Below, piece after piece: positions 1 to 3,876 of a stretch of 5,287 nucleotides of DNA (positions are counted from its first letter, which is position 1; each line of letters starts with the position of its first letter). The translations under genes were made by a program, and so were the position numbers. Source of the stretch: JANLSE01 sp038214135. GTDB taxonomy: Bacteria > Chloroflexota > Chloroflexia > Chloroflexales > Roseiflexaceae. The stretch is from NCBI GenBank assembly GCA_038214135.1, contig JBBQSD010000237.1, forward strand, positions 1-5,287, read 5' to 3'. The notes beneath the pieces were generated by a model. It was not told the DNA's origin. It ran no database searches and was given only the letters and a program-made list of their open reading frames with translations.

Positions 1-39
1 AGGCGGCAAGAAACCCTTCCCGCCCAGAGGGTACCCGAC

Positions 40-111
40 CCGTAAGGGATGTTGGTGGCATCCTTATGCCCGTTGCTCATGCCTCGGCTGCGATCAATCC
101 GTGCTTGTGGC
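40..111 (-). repeat. Dispersed 72-nt repeat, copy A
   Basis: On the minus strand this copy starts GCCACAAGCACGG and carries the core GATCGCAGCCGAGGCATGA. It aligns without gaps to copy B (135-206) at 54/72 identical positions by hand count. The first 40 positions are nearly identical (38/40) and the rest is about half matched. It aligns to copy C (1691-1762), which lies in the opposite orientation, at about 50/72. A GCCAC module recurs near position 53 of each unit. I do not recognise a named family. Confidence 0.7.
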
Positions 112-134
112 CGATAGGTCGCTGCTCAGTTTTT

Positions 135-206
135 GTTTAAAGAATGCTTGTGGCCCTTCAATGTTGGTTGGTCATGCCTCGGCTGCGATCAGTCCGTGCT
201 TGTGGC
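135..206 (-). repeat. Dispersed 72-nt repeat, copy B
   Basis: This is the second direct copy, offset 95 nt from copy A. Read on the minus strand it begins GCCACAAGCACGG, passes through GATCGCAGCCGAGGCATGAC, and ends GGGCCAC, three bases, then CATTCTTTAAAC. Copy C shares exactly this start, core and end at the same spacing. It could be an intergenic repeat or a degenerate non-autonomous element. No ORF is associated with it. Confidence 0.75.
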
Positions 207-250
207 TGTGTTCCGACGCGAGGCACCACGTCGCTACTGGCTCCACATTC

Positions 251-285
251 TGACTCCTGACTCCTGACTCCTGAATACTAACTTC
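251..285. repeat. Heptanucleotide tandem array (TGACTCC)n abutting a gene end
   Basis: Three perfect TGACTCC units (251-271) are followed by two decayed ones, TGAATAC and TAACTTC, ending exactly one base before the stop codon of the YbaK-like gene (complement of 286-288). Short tandem heptamers (STRR type) are known from filamentous cyanobacterial genomes and recur in some other phyla. Replication slippage is the usual explanation. No regulatory role is shown here. Confidence 0.8.
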
Positions 286-780
286 TCATTCATTCCCCAA
301 ACGCCGAACCAGATCGGCAACTGTCGCACCCGTAACCCGAATGAGATCCGCTGGTGACAATACAATTTCTAGCCCGCGCAGACCACCACTGACCCCGATT
401 GTGTCCCACAGTTCAGCCGTTTCATCAATATAAACAGGATAGGGCTTTTTGGCGGCTAGTGGCGTCACAGCACCGCGCATATAACCCGTCAGATCCACAA
501 CTTCACGCAATGGAACCAGTTCAACACACTTATTGCCAGATGCAGCCGCCAGCAATTTGAGGCTCAGTTCTGTTCCGGCTGGGAGTAATGCAAACACATA
601 ACCAGCCGGTTCCGCCTGGGTGATCAGCGTCTTAAAAACGCGCTCTGGTTGCATGCCCAGTTTACTGGCTGCCCGCTCCGCACTCAGATCGCTTTCGTCA
701 ATGTCATAGGTTTTGAGTTCATACACAACCCTGGCCCGGTCCAGTAGCCGGATTGCATTGGTTTTTGGAATTGCAGCCAT
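286..780 (-). CDS. ybaK: YbaK/EbsC-family Cys-tRNA(Pro) deacylase
   Basis: This is a complete 164-residue protein, a typical length for the YbaK/EbsC group of the YbaK/ProX domain. Family members are trans-acting, cytosolic editing enzymes that hydrolyse cysteine mischarged onto tRNA-Pro by prolyl-tRNA synthetase. The opening PKTNAIRLLD (5-14) matches the group's usual N-terminus. The conserved lysine lies in VFKTL (Lys50). ELSLKLLAAASGNK (71-84), LTGYMRGAVTPLAAKK (97-112, the substrate-pocket loop), PVYID (115-119) and VSGGLRGLE (130-138) follow in family order. The start codon has no clear Shine-Dalgarno sequence upstream, but homology begins almost at residue 1, so the start is probably right. 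The stop abuts a heptamer array. It lies 124 nt downstream of the Asp-box gene on the same strand, with a hairpin between, so separate transcription is plausible. The family is secure; the exact misacylated substrate is inferred. Confidence 0.93.
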   Translation of the reverse strand: MAAIPKTNAIRLLDRARVVYELKTYDIDESDLSAERAASKLGMQPERVFKTLITQAEPAGYVFALLPAGTELSLKLLAAASGNKCVELVPLREVVDLTGYMRGAVTPLAAKKPYPVYIDETAELWDTIGVSGGLRGLEIVLSPADLIRVTGATVADLVRRLGNE

Positions 781-811
781 GAATGTACATCAGTTCGTTT
801 ACTCAGTTGTT

Positions 812-865
812 CCCTCGCCCCTGCTACGCTCTCATCTTCCCATGCAAGGGAGCTAGGGGTGAGGG
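812..865. repeat. Imperfect hairpin repeat between the Asp-box and YbaK genes
   Basis: The left arm CCCTCGCCCCTGCT (812-825) pairs with the right arm AGCTAGGGGTGAGGG (851-865), with one mismatch and one bulge. The inner part can add weaker pairing between CTTCCC and AAGGGAG. Repeats with a CCCTCACCCC...GGGGTGAGGG frame are common in intergenic DNA of many bacteria, and I recognise this one only by that style. It lies 40 nt past the stop of the Asp-box gene and 31 nt upstream of the YbaK-like start, so it could terminate the former. It lacks a T tract. Confidence 0.65.
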
Positions 866-883
866 CGGTTCTCGATTTTTGGT

Positions 884-920
884 TATCGGTCTATCGGCTA
901 TCGGCTATTGGTCTATCGGC
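884..920. repeat. Heptamer array (TATCGGC/TATCGGTC) across a stop codon
   Basis: The units are TATCGGTC, TATCGGC, TATCGGC, TATTGGTC and TATCGGC: a 7-nt period with two 8-nt units. The array runs over the 3' end of the Asp-box gene. Read on the minus strand each unit contributes GATAG or AATAG, so the array supplies TAG triplets in shifting frames, and one of them (905-907) is the gene's stop. It is a second heptamer family, different in sequence from the one at 251-285. Confidence 0.8.
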
Positions 921-1492
921 ACTGCTGCAAGGCAGAGGATACCAACCGGCTCACGGGCGGCTATCTGCCAACTCAATCCGCGATCCGTAGATTGTAGCAG
1001 GACTCCAAGATCGGTTCCAGCCCAGGCCATCCCAGGCCGTTGTGGGTCGGGGATTAGGGCAGTAATTCGGCCAATTGTTGCTCCATCGATCCGCGCAACC
1101 TGCCAGTGAATGCCATCGTCCTCACTGCGAAACAGCATCATCCCGCCAGCACCGGCACCGAGCAATACTACTGGTTTTCCAGATGGCTGAGCATAGGCAG
1201 TCGCACCGCTCAAGCGTGGGTTCTTTAATGGCACTGCACCACGCACGGTTGCCACACGCAGGCCGATTGATTCGGGCGCTTTTTCTGCCATGCTCCAATG
1301 CAGGCCGCCATCAACACTACGCTGCACCGAACCGCCAGCAACAGCAACAAGCACTATTCGTGCATCAGTGGCAACAATGGTTGTGATACCCTGACCGGCC
1401 AGGCTATGGCCAGAACGAATCAGCGCATTGTCTGAACGCTGGTAGATTGCCAACCCATCGTGTGTGCCAACGAATAACATCACTGCTGGCAT
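905..1492 (-). CDS. Short Asp-box (BNR/sialidase-repeat) beta-propeller protein
   Basis: This 195-residue protein has three Asp-box motifs of form SxDxGxxW: SVDGGLHW (59-66), SEDDGIHW (123-130) and STDRGLSW (168-175). An opening FVGTHDGLAIYQR strand pair resembles a propeller blade, and WAGTDLGVLLQ (157-167) precedes the third box. Such repeats form the blades of BNR/YCF48-like propellers, which act as binding or scaffold folds or, in sialidases, as catalytic domains. No sialidase active-site residues are evident and no substrate can be assigned. The ATG at 1492 is chosen because GGAGG sits 6 nt upstream; the longer frame from 1573 would begin inside a palindromic repeat. There is no signal peptide from this start. 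Complete propellers usually have six or seven blades and more than 300 residues, so this one is short. Its stop lies in a heptamer array, which suggests C-terminal loss. Confidence 0.75.
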   Translation of the reverse strand: MPAVMLFVGTHDGLAIYQRSDNALIRSGHSLAGQGITTIVATDARIVLVAVAGGSVQRSVDGGLHWSMAEKAPESIGLRVATVRGAVPLKNPRLSGATAYAQPSGKPVVLLGAGAGGMMLFRSEDDGIHWQVARIDGATIGRITALIPDPQRPGMAWAGTDLGVLLQSTDRGLSWQIAAREPVGILCLAAVPIDQ

Positions 1493-1498
1493 AGGTGG

Positions 1499-1503
1499 CC
1501 TCC
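1499..1503 (-). promoter_or_regulatory. Shine-Dalgarno site fixing the Asp-box gene start
   Basis: GGAGG on the minus strand is six bases from the ATG at 1492-1490. It favours this start over the in-frame ATG at 1573, which would add 27 residues partly encoded by the repeat at 1561-1590. Confidence 0.75.
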
Positions 1504-1560
1504 GAGAAAAAGGAACAATGGAACAAGGAATCGAAAGAATAAGAACCGCAGCGGAGAGGC

Positions 1561-1590
1561 CGTAGAGACGCAAAATCTTGCGTCTCTACG
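1561..1590. repeat. Perfect 13-bp-arm palindromic repeat
   Basis: The arms CGTAGAGACGCAA (1561-1573) and TTGCGTCTCTACG (1578-1590) are exact complements around the 4-nt loop AATC. I recall closely similar GTAGAGACGCAA...TTGCGTCTCTAC palindromes as dispersed intergenic repeats in cyanobacteria and Chloroflexota. It could fold in RNA or DNA. There is no T tract, so terminator function is doubtful. Confidence 0.85.
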
Positions 1591-1690
1591 ACCCTACAGA
1601 ACCAACAATCATCATTCCAGAACCGCCCCATCCCTGCTATGCCTGCTGCGCTCCCGCTTCCATTGGGAAAGGGCGGCAGGTGAGCGAACT

Positions 1691-1762
1691 GCCACCAACA
1701 CATGTCGATCACAGCCGTGGCATGACCAACGGGCGTTGGTGGGCCACTCACATTCTTTAAAC
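1691..1762 (+). repeat. Dispersed 72-nt repeat, copy C (inverted relative to A and B)
   Basis: This copy aligns gaplessly to the reverse complement of 135-206: 54/72 identical by hand count. Shared blocks are GCCAC, GATC, CAGCCG, GGCATGACCAAC, GGGCCAC and CATTCTTTAAAC, all at identical spacing. It contains its own palindrome, ACCAACG-GG-CGTTGGT (1725-1740), which is specific to this copy. Together with A and B it brackets the YbaK-like and Asp-box genes in inverted orientation. Confidence 0.7.
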
Positions 1763-1820
1763 CCATACACAAGGGTTCGATGCTGTGTTGGCCTTTCTAT
1801 TAAAGCTAGGGCTTCGCTCA

Positions 1821-1856
1821 ACACGACCTGCCAGGTCACAACCCAACAGGTCGTGT
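1821..1856. repeat. Inverted repeat downstream of the dienelactone hydrolase gene
   Basis: ACACGACCTG (1821-1830) and CAGGTCGTGT (1847-1856) are perfect 10-bp arms around 16 nt. A competing smaller hairpin, GACCTG-C-CAGGTC (1825-1837), overlaps the left arm. It lies 29 nt past the gene's stop and could stabilise or end its transcript, but no T run follows on the minus strand. It may instead be another dispersed repeat. Confidence 0.65.
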
Positions 1857-1885
1857 CAATTCGAAATACCCTCCTGTCTCCCAAC

Positions 1886-2653
1886 CTACGTTGCCGTACT
1901 GCGTGCTGTAATAAATCCCAGCACCTGTTGCCAGGCATCGGCGGAATCGGCAGCAAACTCCTCATAGCGCCGGTCGAAGAAGCTATATGGCGCATCTGGG
2001 TAGATTTTGATATCGTGGGCCACGCCCGACATCGCCAGGATGCCTTCGAGTTCCTGAACCTGCTCGACCGGAATGCCCTGATCGGCACCGCCAAACAATC
2101 CCAGCACTGGGGTGGTGATCTCGTGAGCCGCCTCCAGCAGGGTTGGCCCGCCACCGATGGCCCGCGACATGCCAGCATAGAAGCCGATCACCCCTGCCAA
2201 GCCTAAGTTCTGCCCGCCGCTTAATAGTGAGAGCGAGCCACCCATGCAGAAGCCAACGATAAATTGGTTTGGTGCTGCATTCGATTGGGCCTGTAGATAA
2301 TCCAGGCTAGCTCGTGCATCGGCCCATACGCCAGGCTGGGTGAACTGCTGAACATGCGGCCAGAATTCGAAACCCTCATCGCGCGAACCAATGCCAGCCG
2401 TGCGGCCAAAATAATCCATCGCAATGGTAGCGATACCGGCTTCGGCGAAGCGTAGCGCCAGCTCTTTGTAGAACTGATGCAAACCGCGAATATCTGGGTA
2501 GATCAGCATCTGAGCAGTTGCTGTTGTGCTGGGCAATGCCAGGTAGGCAGCAAATTTATTGCCATCAGCAGCGGTTAATTCGACATTCGATCCCTGTGCT
2601 GCACCTGCTGTACCTGGCGGAATCGGTGGGCGAGCCAAATCGTCGTAACACAT
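1886..2653 (-). CDS. Dienelactone hydrolase family protein (altered triad)
   Basis: This 255-residue alpha/beta-hydrolase is of normal length for the dienelactone hydrolase family, whose classical members open dienelactone to maleylacetate in chloroaromatic breakdown; most relatives have unknown substrates. No signal peptide is visible, so it is probably cytosolic. The nucleophile elbow is GFCMGG (134-139, Cys136) and the acid is Asp191 in GGADQGIP (188-195). YPDIRGLHQFYKELALRFAEAG (52-73) and AMDYFGRTAG (78-87) are typical of the PDIRGLH subfamily. The catalytic histidine is expected in an APHSFFDRRYEEF-like segment, but here it reads APYSFFDRRYEEF (221-233) with Tyr223. Hydrolase activity is therefore doubtful. 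The ATG at 2653 is chosen because AAAGGAGA lies 7 nt upstream; an in-frame extension would run through a degenerate repeat. No catechol-pathway genes are adjacent, so dienelactone itself is not a safe substrate assignment. Confidence 0.9.
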   Translation of the reverse strand: MCYDDLARPPIPPGTAGAAQGSNVELTAADGNKFAAYLALPSTTATAQMLIYPDIRGLHQFYKELALRFAEAGIATIAMDYFGRTAGIGSRDEGFEFWPHVQQFTQPGVWADARASLDYLQAQSNAAPNQFIVGFCMGGSLSLLSGGQNLGLAGVIGFYAGMSRAIGGGPTLLEAAHEITTPVLGLFGGADQGIPVEQVQELEGILAMSGVAHDIKIYPDAPYSFFDRRYEEFAADSADAWQQVLGFITARSTAT

Positions 2654-2660
2654 GGTCTGG

Positions 2661-2668
2661 TCTCCTTT
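2661..2668 (-). promoter_or_regulatory. Shine-Dalgarno site fixing the dienelactone hydrolase start
   Basis: AAAGGAGA on the minus strand is 7 nt from the ATG at 2653-2651. It supports the MCYDD start rather than one 25 codons upstream inside repeat DNA. Confidence 0.8.
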
Positions 2669-2683
2669 AGGTGCTTCAGCCCT

Positions 2684-2780
2684 GTTACTTGTGCCACTGC
2701 GCGTAGCGGCGGTTCTTGTGCCACTCACATGGCTCGTTTGCCAGAAACCGTTCCTTATGCCACTGCGCGTGGCGGCTATT
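2684..2780. repeat. Degenerate tandem mini-hairpin repeat
   Basis: Unit 1 (2684-2714) and unit 3 (2750-2780) match at 26 of 31 positions, sharing TGCCACTGCGCGT. A shorter unit 2 (2712-2733) has the same GTT(N)CTTGTGCCACT start. Each unit holds a small stem: GCCAC-TGCGC-GTGGC is perfect in unit 3, there is one mismatch in unit 1, and unit 2 has GCCA-CTCACA-TGGC. The array fills most of the gap between the dienelactone hydrolase and PPOX genes, in their shared upstream/downstream DNA. Confidence 0.6.
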
Positions 2781-2818
2781 GCGACGATCTCCTGAAAGCT
2801 GACGGCTGAGAGCTTGGT

Positions 2819-3220
2819 TCAGGGTGCCATCAACTCCAGAAACACTCGATGCCCAAATGCAGCGCCACTATCCATCCGCGCCGTCATCTGCACATACATC
2901 TCGCCATACTTGGCACGCAATGTGTCTGCGGCAAGCTGCGCCTCATCGGCTGTGAGAAGGCGGGCACGCGCCTCGATGGCAGGGCCATGCACGGTTCCAA
3001 CTCGGTCGCTCGGTGCAATTGTTACCTGCGCGTTATTGGCGATGCGCTTGACTTTTCCAGCGCCACTGTTGGTTGTTATATAAACTAGGCCATTCGACTC
3101 TGCAAACCATACAGCAGTGTGCATTGGCTCGCCACTACGCCGAAAGGTTGTCAGCACCACAAATTGCTCGTTGCGCAGGGCATCAAAGGCATGCGCGGTC
3201 ACTTGGTCACCAGCTGTCAC
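2819..3220 (-). CDS. PPOX-class split-barrel protein, Rv2061-like (probable F420/FMN-binding)
   Basis: This complete 133-residue protein has the small pyridoxamine-5'-phosphate-oxidase-like split-barrel fold. FVVLTTFRRSGEPMHTAVWFA (20-40) is the first beta-meander. GAGKVKRIANNAQVTIAPSDRVG (53-75) carries the SGKVKRI-like cofactor-contact segment of the Rv2061 type of F420-dependent enzymes, and a final strand FGHRVFLEL (122-130) completes the barrel. Members are soluble, usually dimeric flavin- or deazaflavin-linked reductases with mostly unknown substrates; I infer the cofactor from family resemblance only. The start is GTG (complement of 3218-3220), supported by GAAGGAG 7 nt upstream. The dienelactone hydrolase gene follows on the same strand after 165 nt of repeat DNA, so co-transcription is possible but unproven. 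The gene is divergent from the TfoX-domain gene. Confidence 0.85.
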   Translation of the reverse strand: MTAGDQVTAHAFDALRNEQFVVLTTFRRSGEPMHTAVWFAESNGLVYITTNSGAGKVKRIANNAQVTIAPSDRVGTVHGPAIEARARLLTADEAQLAADTLRAKYGEMYVQMTARMDSGAAFGHRVFLELMAP

Positions 3221-3227
3221 AAGAACA

Positions 3228-3234
3228 CTCCTTC
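3228..3234 (-). promoter_or_regulatory. Shine-Dalgarno site supporting a GTG start
   Basis: GAAGGAG on the minus strand lies 7 nt before the GTG start at 3220. It decides this non-ATG start; the next in-frame GTG is six codons further in and has no such site. Confidence 0.8.
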
Positions 3235-3297
3235 ATACTCTATTTCACTACTGATGAGTACGACCACTATGTATCAGCGGATGTGAGCAAACCTGGA

Positions 3298-3326
3298 TCG
3301 ACAAATAAAAACAAATGTACTATACT
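3298..3326 (+). promoter_or_regulatory. Sigma-70-like promoter for the TfoX-domain gene
   Basis: TCGACA (3298-3303) matches TTGACA at 5 of 6 positions. A 17-bp spacer follows, then TATACT (3321-3326), which matches TATAAT at 5 of 6. Expected transcription start is near 3333, giving a leader of about 60 nt before the ATG at 3394. It lies in the 173-nt divergent gap shared with the PPOX gene. No equally good promoter was found for the opposite direction. Confidence 0.65.
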
Positions 3327-3380
3327 ATATTCTCAGAACAGGTGGCAATCAATAATCAAACAATCTGCACTTTTGGTTAT

Positions 3381-3386
3381 AGGAGG
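3381..3386 (+). promoter_or_regulatory. Strong Shine-Dalgarno site for the TfoX-domain gene
   Basis: AGGAGG lies 7 nt before the ATG at 3394. It fixes the start of a frame that is open from well upstream. Confidence 0.85.
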
Positions 3387-3393
3387 CGCAATA

Positions 3394-3753
3394 ATGGCAA
3401 TCGATAAAGAGTTTCGGGCGTTTGTCTGCAGCCAACTGATGCGCATTGTCCCGATCACCGACCGCAGCATGTTTGGCGGAGTCAGTGTGTATGCCAATGA
3501 TCGTATTTTTGGCCTGATTGCCAACGATACGCTGTACCTCAAGGTTGATGATCAAACCTGCGCCGCCTTTGAGGCAGCTGGCGCACATGCCTTCATGCCA
3601 TATGAAAACGCAACAACAACGATGCCCTATTATGCCATATCTGGCGAGGTTCTGGAAGATGTCAGCGAGTTGCGCCCATGGGTGGAACTGGCACTTGCAG
3701 CAGCCGAACGTGCGCCTGCCAAGAAGAGCCGCAAGAAAACATCAAAAGAGTAG
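3394..3753 (+). CDS. TfoX N-terminal domain family protein
   Basis: This 119-residue protein matches the TfoX/Sxy N-terminal domain: an opening helix (FRAFVCSQLMRI, 7-18), the hallmark SMFGGVSVYANDRIFGLIANDTLYLKVDDQT (25-55), and FMPYENATTTMPYYAISGEVLED (67-89), followed by the helix SELRPWVELALAAAERA. Free-standing versions are common outside gammaproteobacteria. They lack the C-terminal half of the competence regulator TfoX/Sxy, and their function is not established, so no role in competence should be assumed. The tail APAKKSRKKTSKE (107-119) is strongly basic and probably disordered; it might contact nucleic acid, which is inference. The frame is open far upstream, but the ATG with AGGAGG 7 nt before it and the promoter at 3298-3326 settle the start. 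The next plus-strand gene begins 123 nt on. Confidence 0.9.
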   Translation: MAIDKEFRAFVCSQLMRIVPITDRSMFGGVSVYANDRIFGLIANDTLYLKVDDQTCAAFEAAGAHAFMPYENATTTMPYYAISGEVLEDVSELRPWVELALAAAERAPAKKSRKKTSKE

Positions 3754-3783
3754 GCGCTACTAGCCGAAGTACCCGAAAAACGC

Positions 3784-3811
3784 TATACTTTACATCTGAG
3801 TTTTGTTGACG
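3784..3811 (+). promoter_or_regulatory. Candidate promoter elements upstream of the 368-residue gene
   Basis: TATACT (3784-3789) resembles a -10 box but has no good -35 box 16-18 nt upstream. TTGACG (3806-3811) resembles a -35 box but has no convincing -10 box at normal distance. Either could be part of the promoter of the gene at 3877. This is a weak call, recorded because the gap has no terminator and the gene otherwise lacks an obvious promoter. Confidence 0.3.
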
Positions 3812-3816
3812 GCAAA

Positions 3817-3845
3817 AGAACAAGCGTCTGAGGTTTACTTGTTCT
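3817..3845. promoter_or_regulatory. Inverted repeat, possible operator or leader hairpin
   Basis: AGAACAAG (3817-3824) and CTTGTTCT (3838-3845) are perfect 8-bp arms around 13 nt. They lie 32 nt before the start codon of the 368-residue gene and just after a TTGACG hexamer. The geometry suits either a dimeric repressor site or a hairpin in the mRNA leader. No recognised regulator motif is matched. Confidence 0.5.
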
Positions 3846-3876
3846 CTCTATAGGATTACCGAGGCTGGTGTGAAGC

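Larger units (their letters stand above)
1..285. other. Gene-free, repeat-rich intergenic region
   Basis: I see no convincing coding region here on either strand. The segment holds two copies (A and B) of a ~72-nt dispersed repeat and a heptanucleotide tandem array, each listed separately. No tRNA cloverleaf and no rho-independent terminator with a T tract was seen. The first ~40 bases are GC-rich and unassigned; they could be the flank of a gene outside the window. Confidence 0.6.
1504..1885. other. Gene-free gap with three repeat structures
   Basis: The ~380 nt between the Asp-box gene start and the end of the dienelactone hydrolase gene hold no convincing gene. The short frames here lack family similarity and ribosome sites. 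The segment contains a perfect palindrome (1561-1590), copy C of the dispersed repeat (1691-1762) and a 10-bp-arm inverted repeat (1821-1856). Any promoter for the Asp-box gene should lie near 1505-1600, but I could not pick a convincing -35/-10 pair. Confidence 0.6.

Noticed and set aside
40..206. CRISPR array formed by the direct copies A and B
   Set aside because: Only two direct copies exist, similarity extends through the would-be spacer, a third copy is inverted 1.5 kb away, and no cas gene is present.
812..865. Classical rho-independent terminator of the Asp-box gene
   Set aside because: The stem is plausible, but no run of T follows on the minus strand, so it is recorded as a repeat.
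1493..1573. Longer start for the Asp-box gene at 1573, giving a signal-peptide-like N-terminus (MRLYGLSAAVLILSIPCS)
   Set aside because: The added codons run from within the perfect palindrome at 1561-1590 and have no ribosome site, while GGAGG lies 6 nt before the ATG at 1492, where the propeller-like sequence begins. The hydrophobic stretch is tempting, so secretion is not fully excluded.
1736..2206. Plus-strand open frame opposite the dienelactone hydrolase gene
   Set aside because: It lies mostly antisense to a well-supported gene and has no recognisable motif or ribosome site.
2654..2728. Longer start for the dienelactone hydrolase gene at 2728
   Set aside because: The extra 25 residues are encoded by the degenerate repeat array and a ribosome-site region; family similarity begins after MCYDD.
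3073..3393. N-terminal extension of the TfoX-domain protein into the PPOX gene
   Set aside because: It overlaps the opposite-strand PPOX coding region and ignores the promoter at 3298-3326 and the AGGAGG site before 3394.
3394..3753. Competence regulator TfoX/Sxy
   Set aside because: Only the N-terminal domain is present and no competence genes or CRP-S-like sites are in view, so the name tfoX was not applied.
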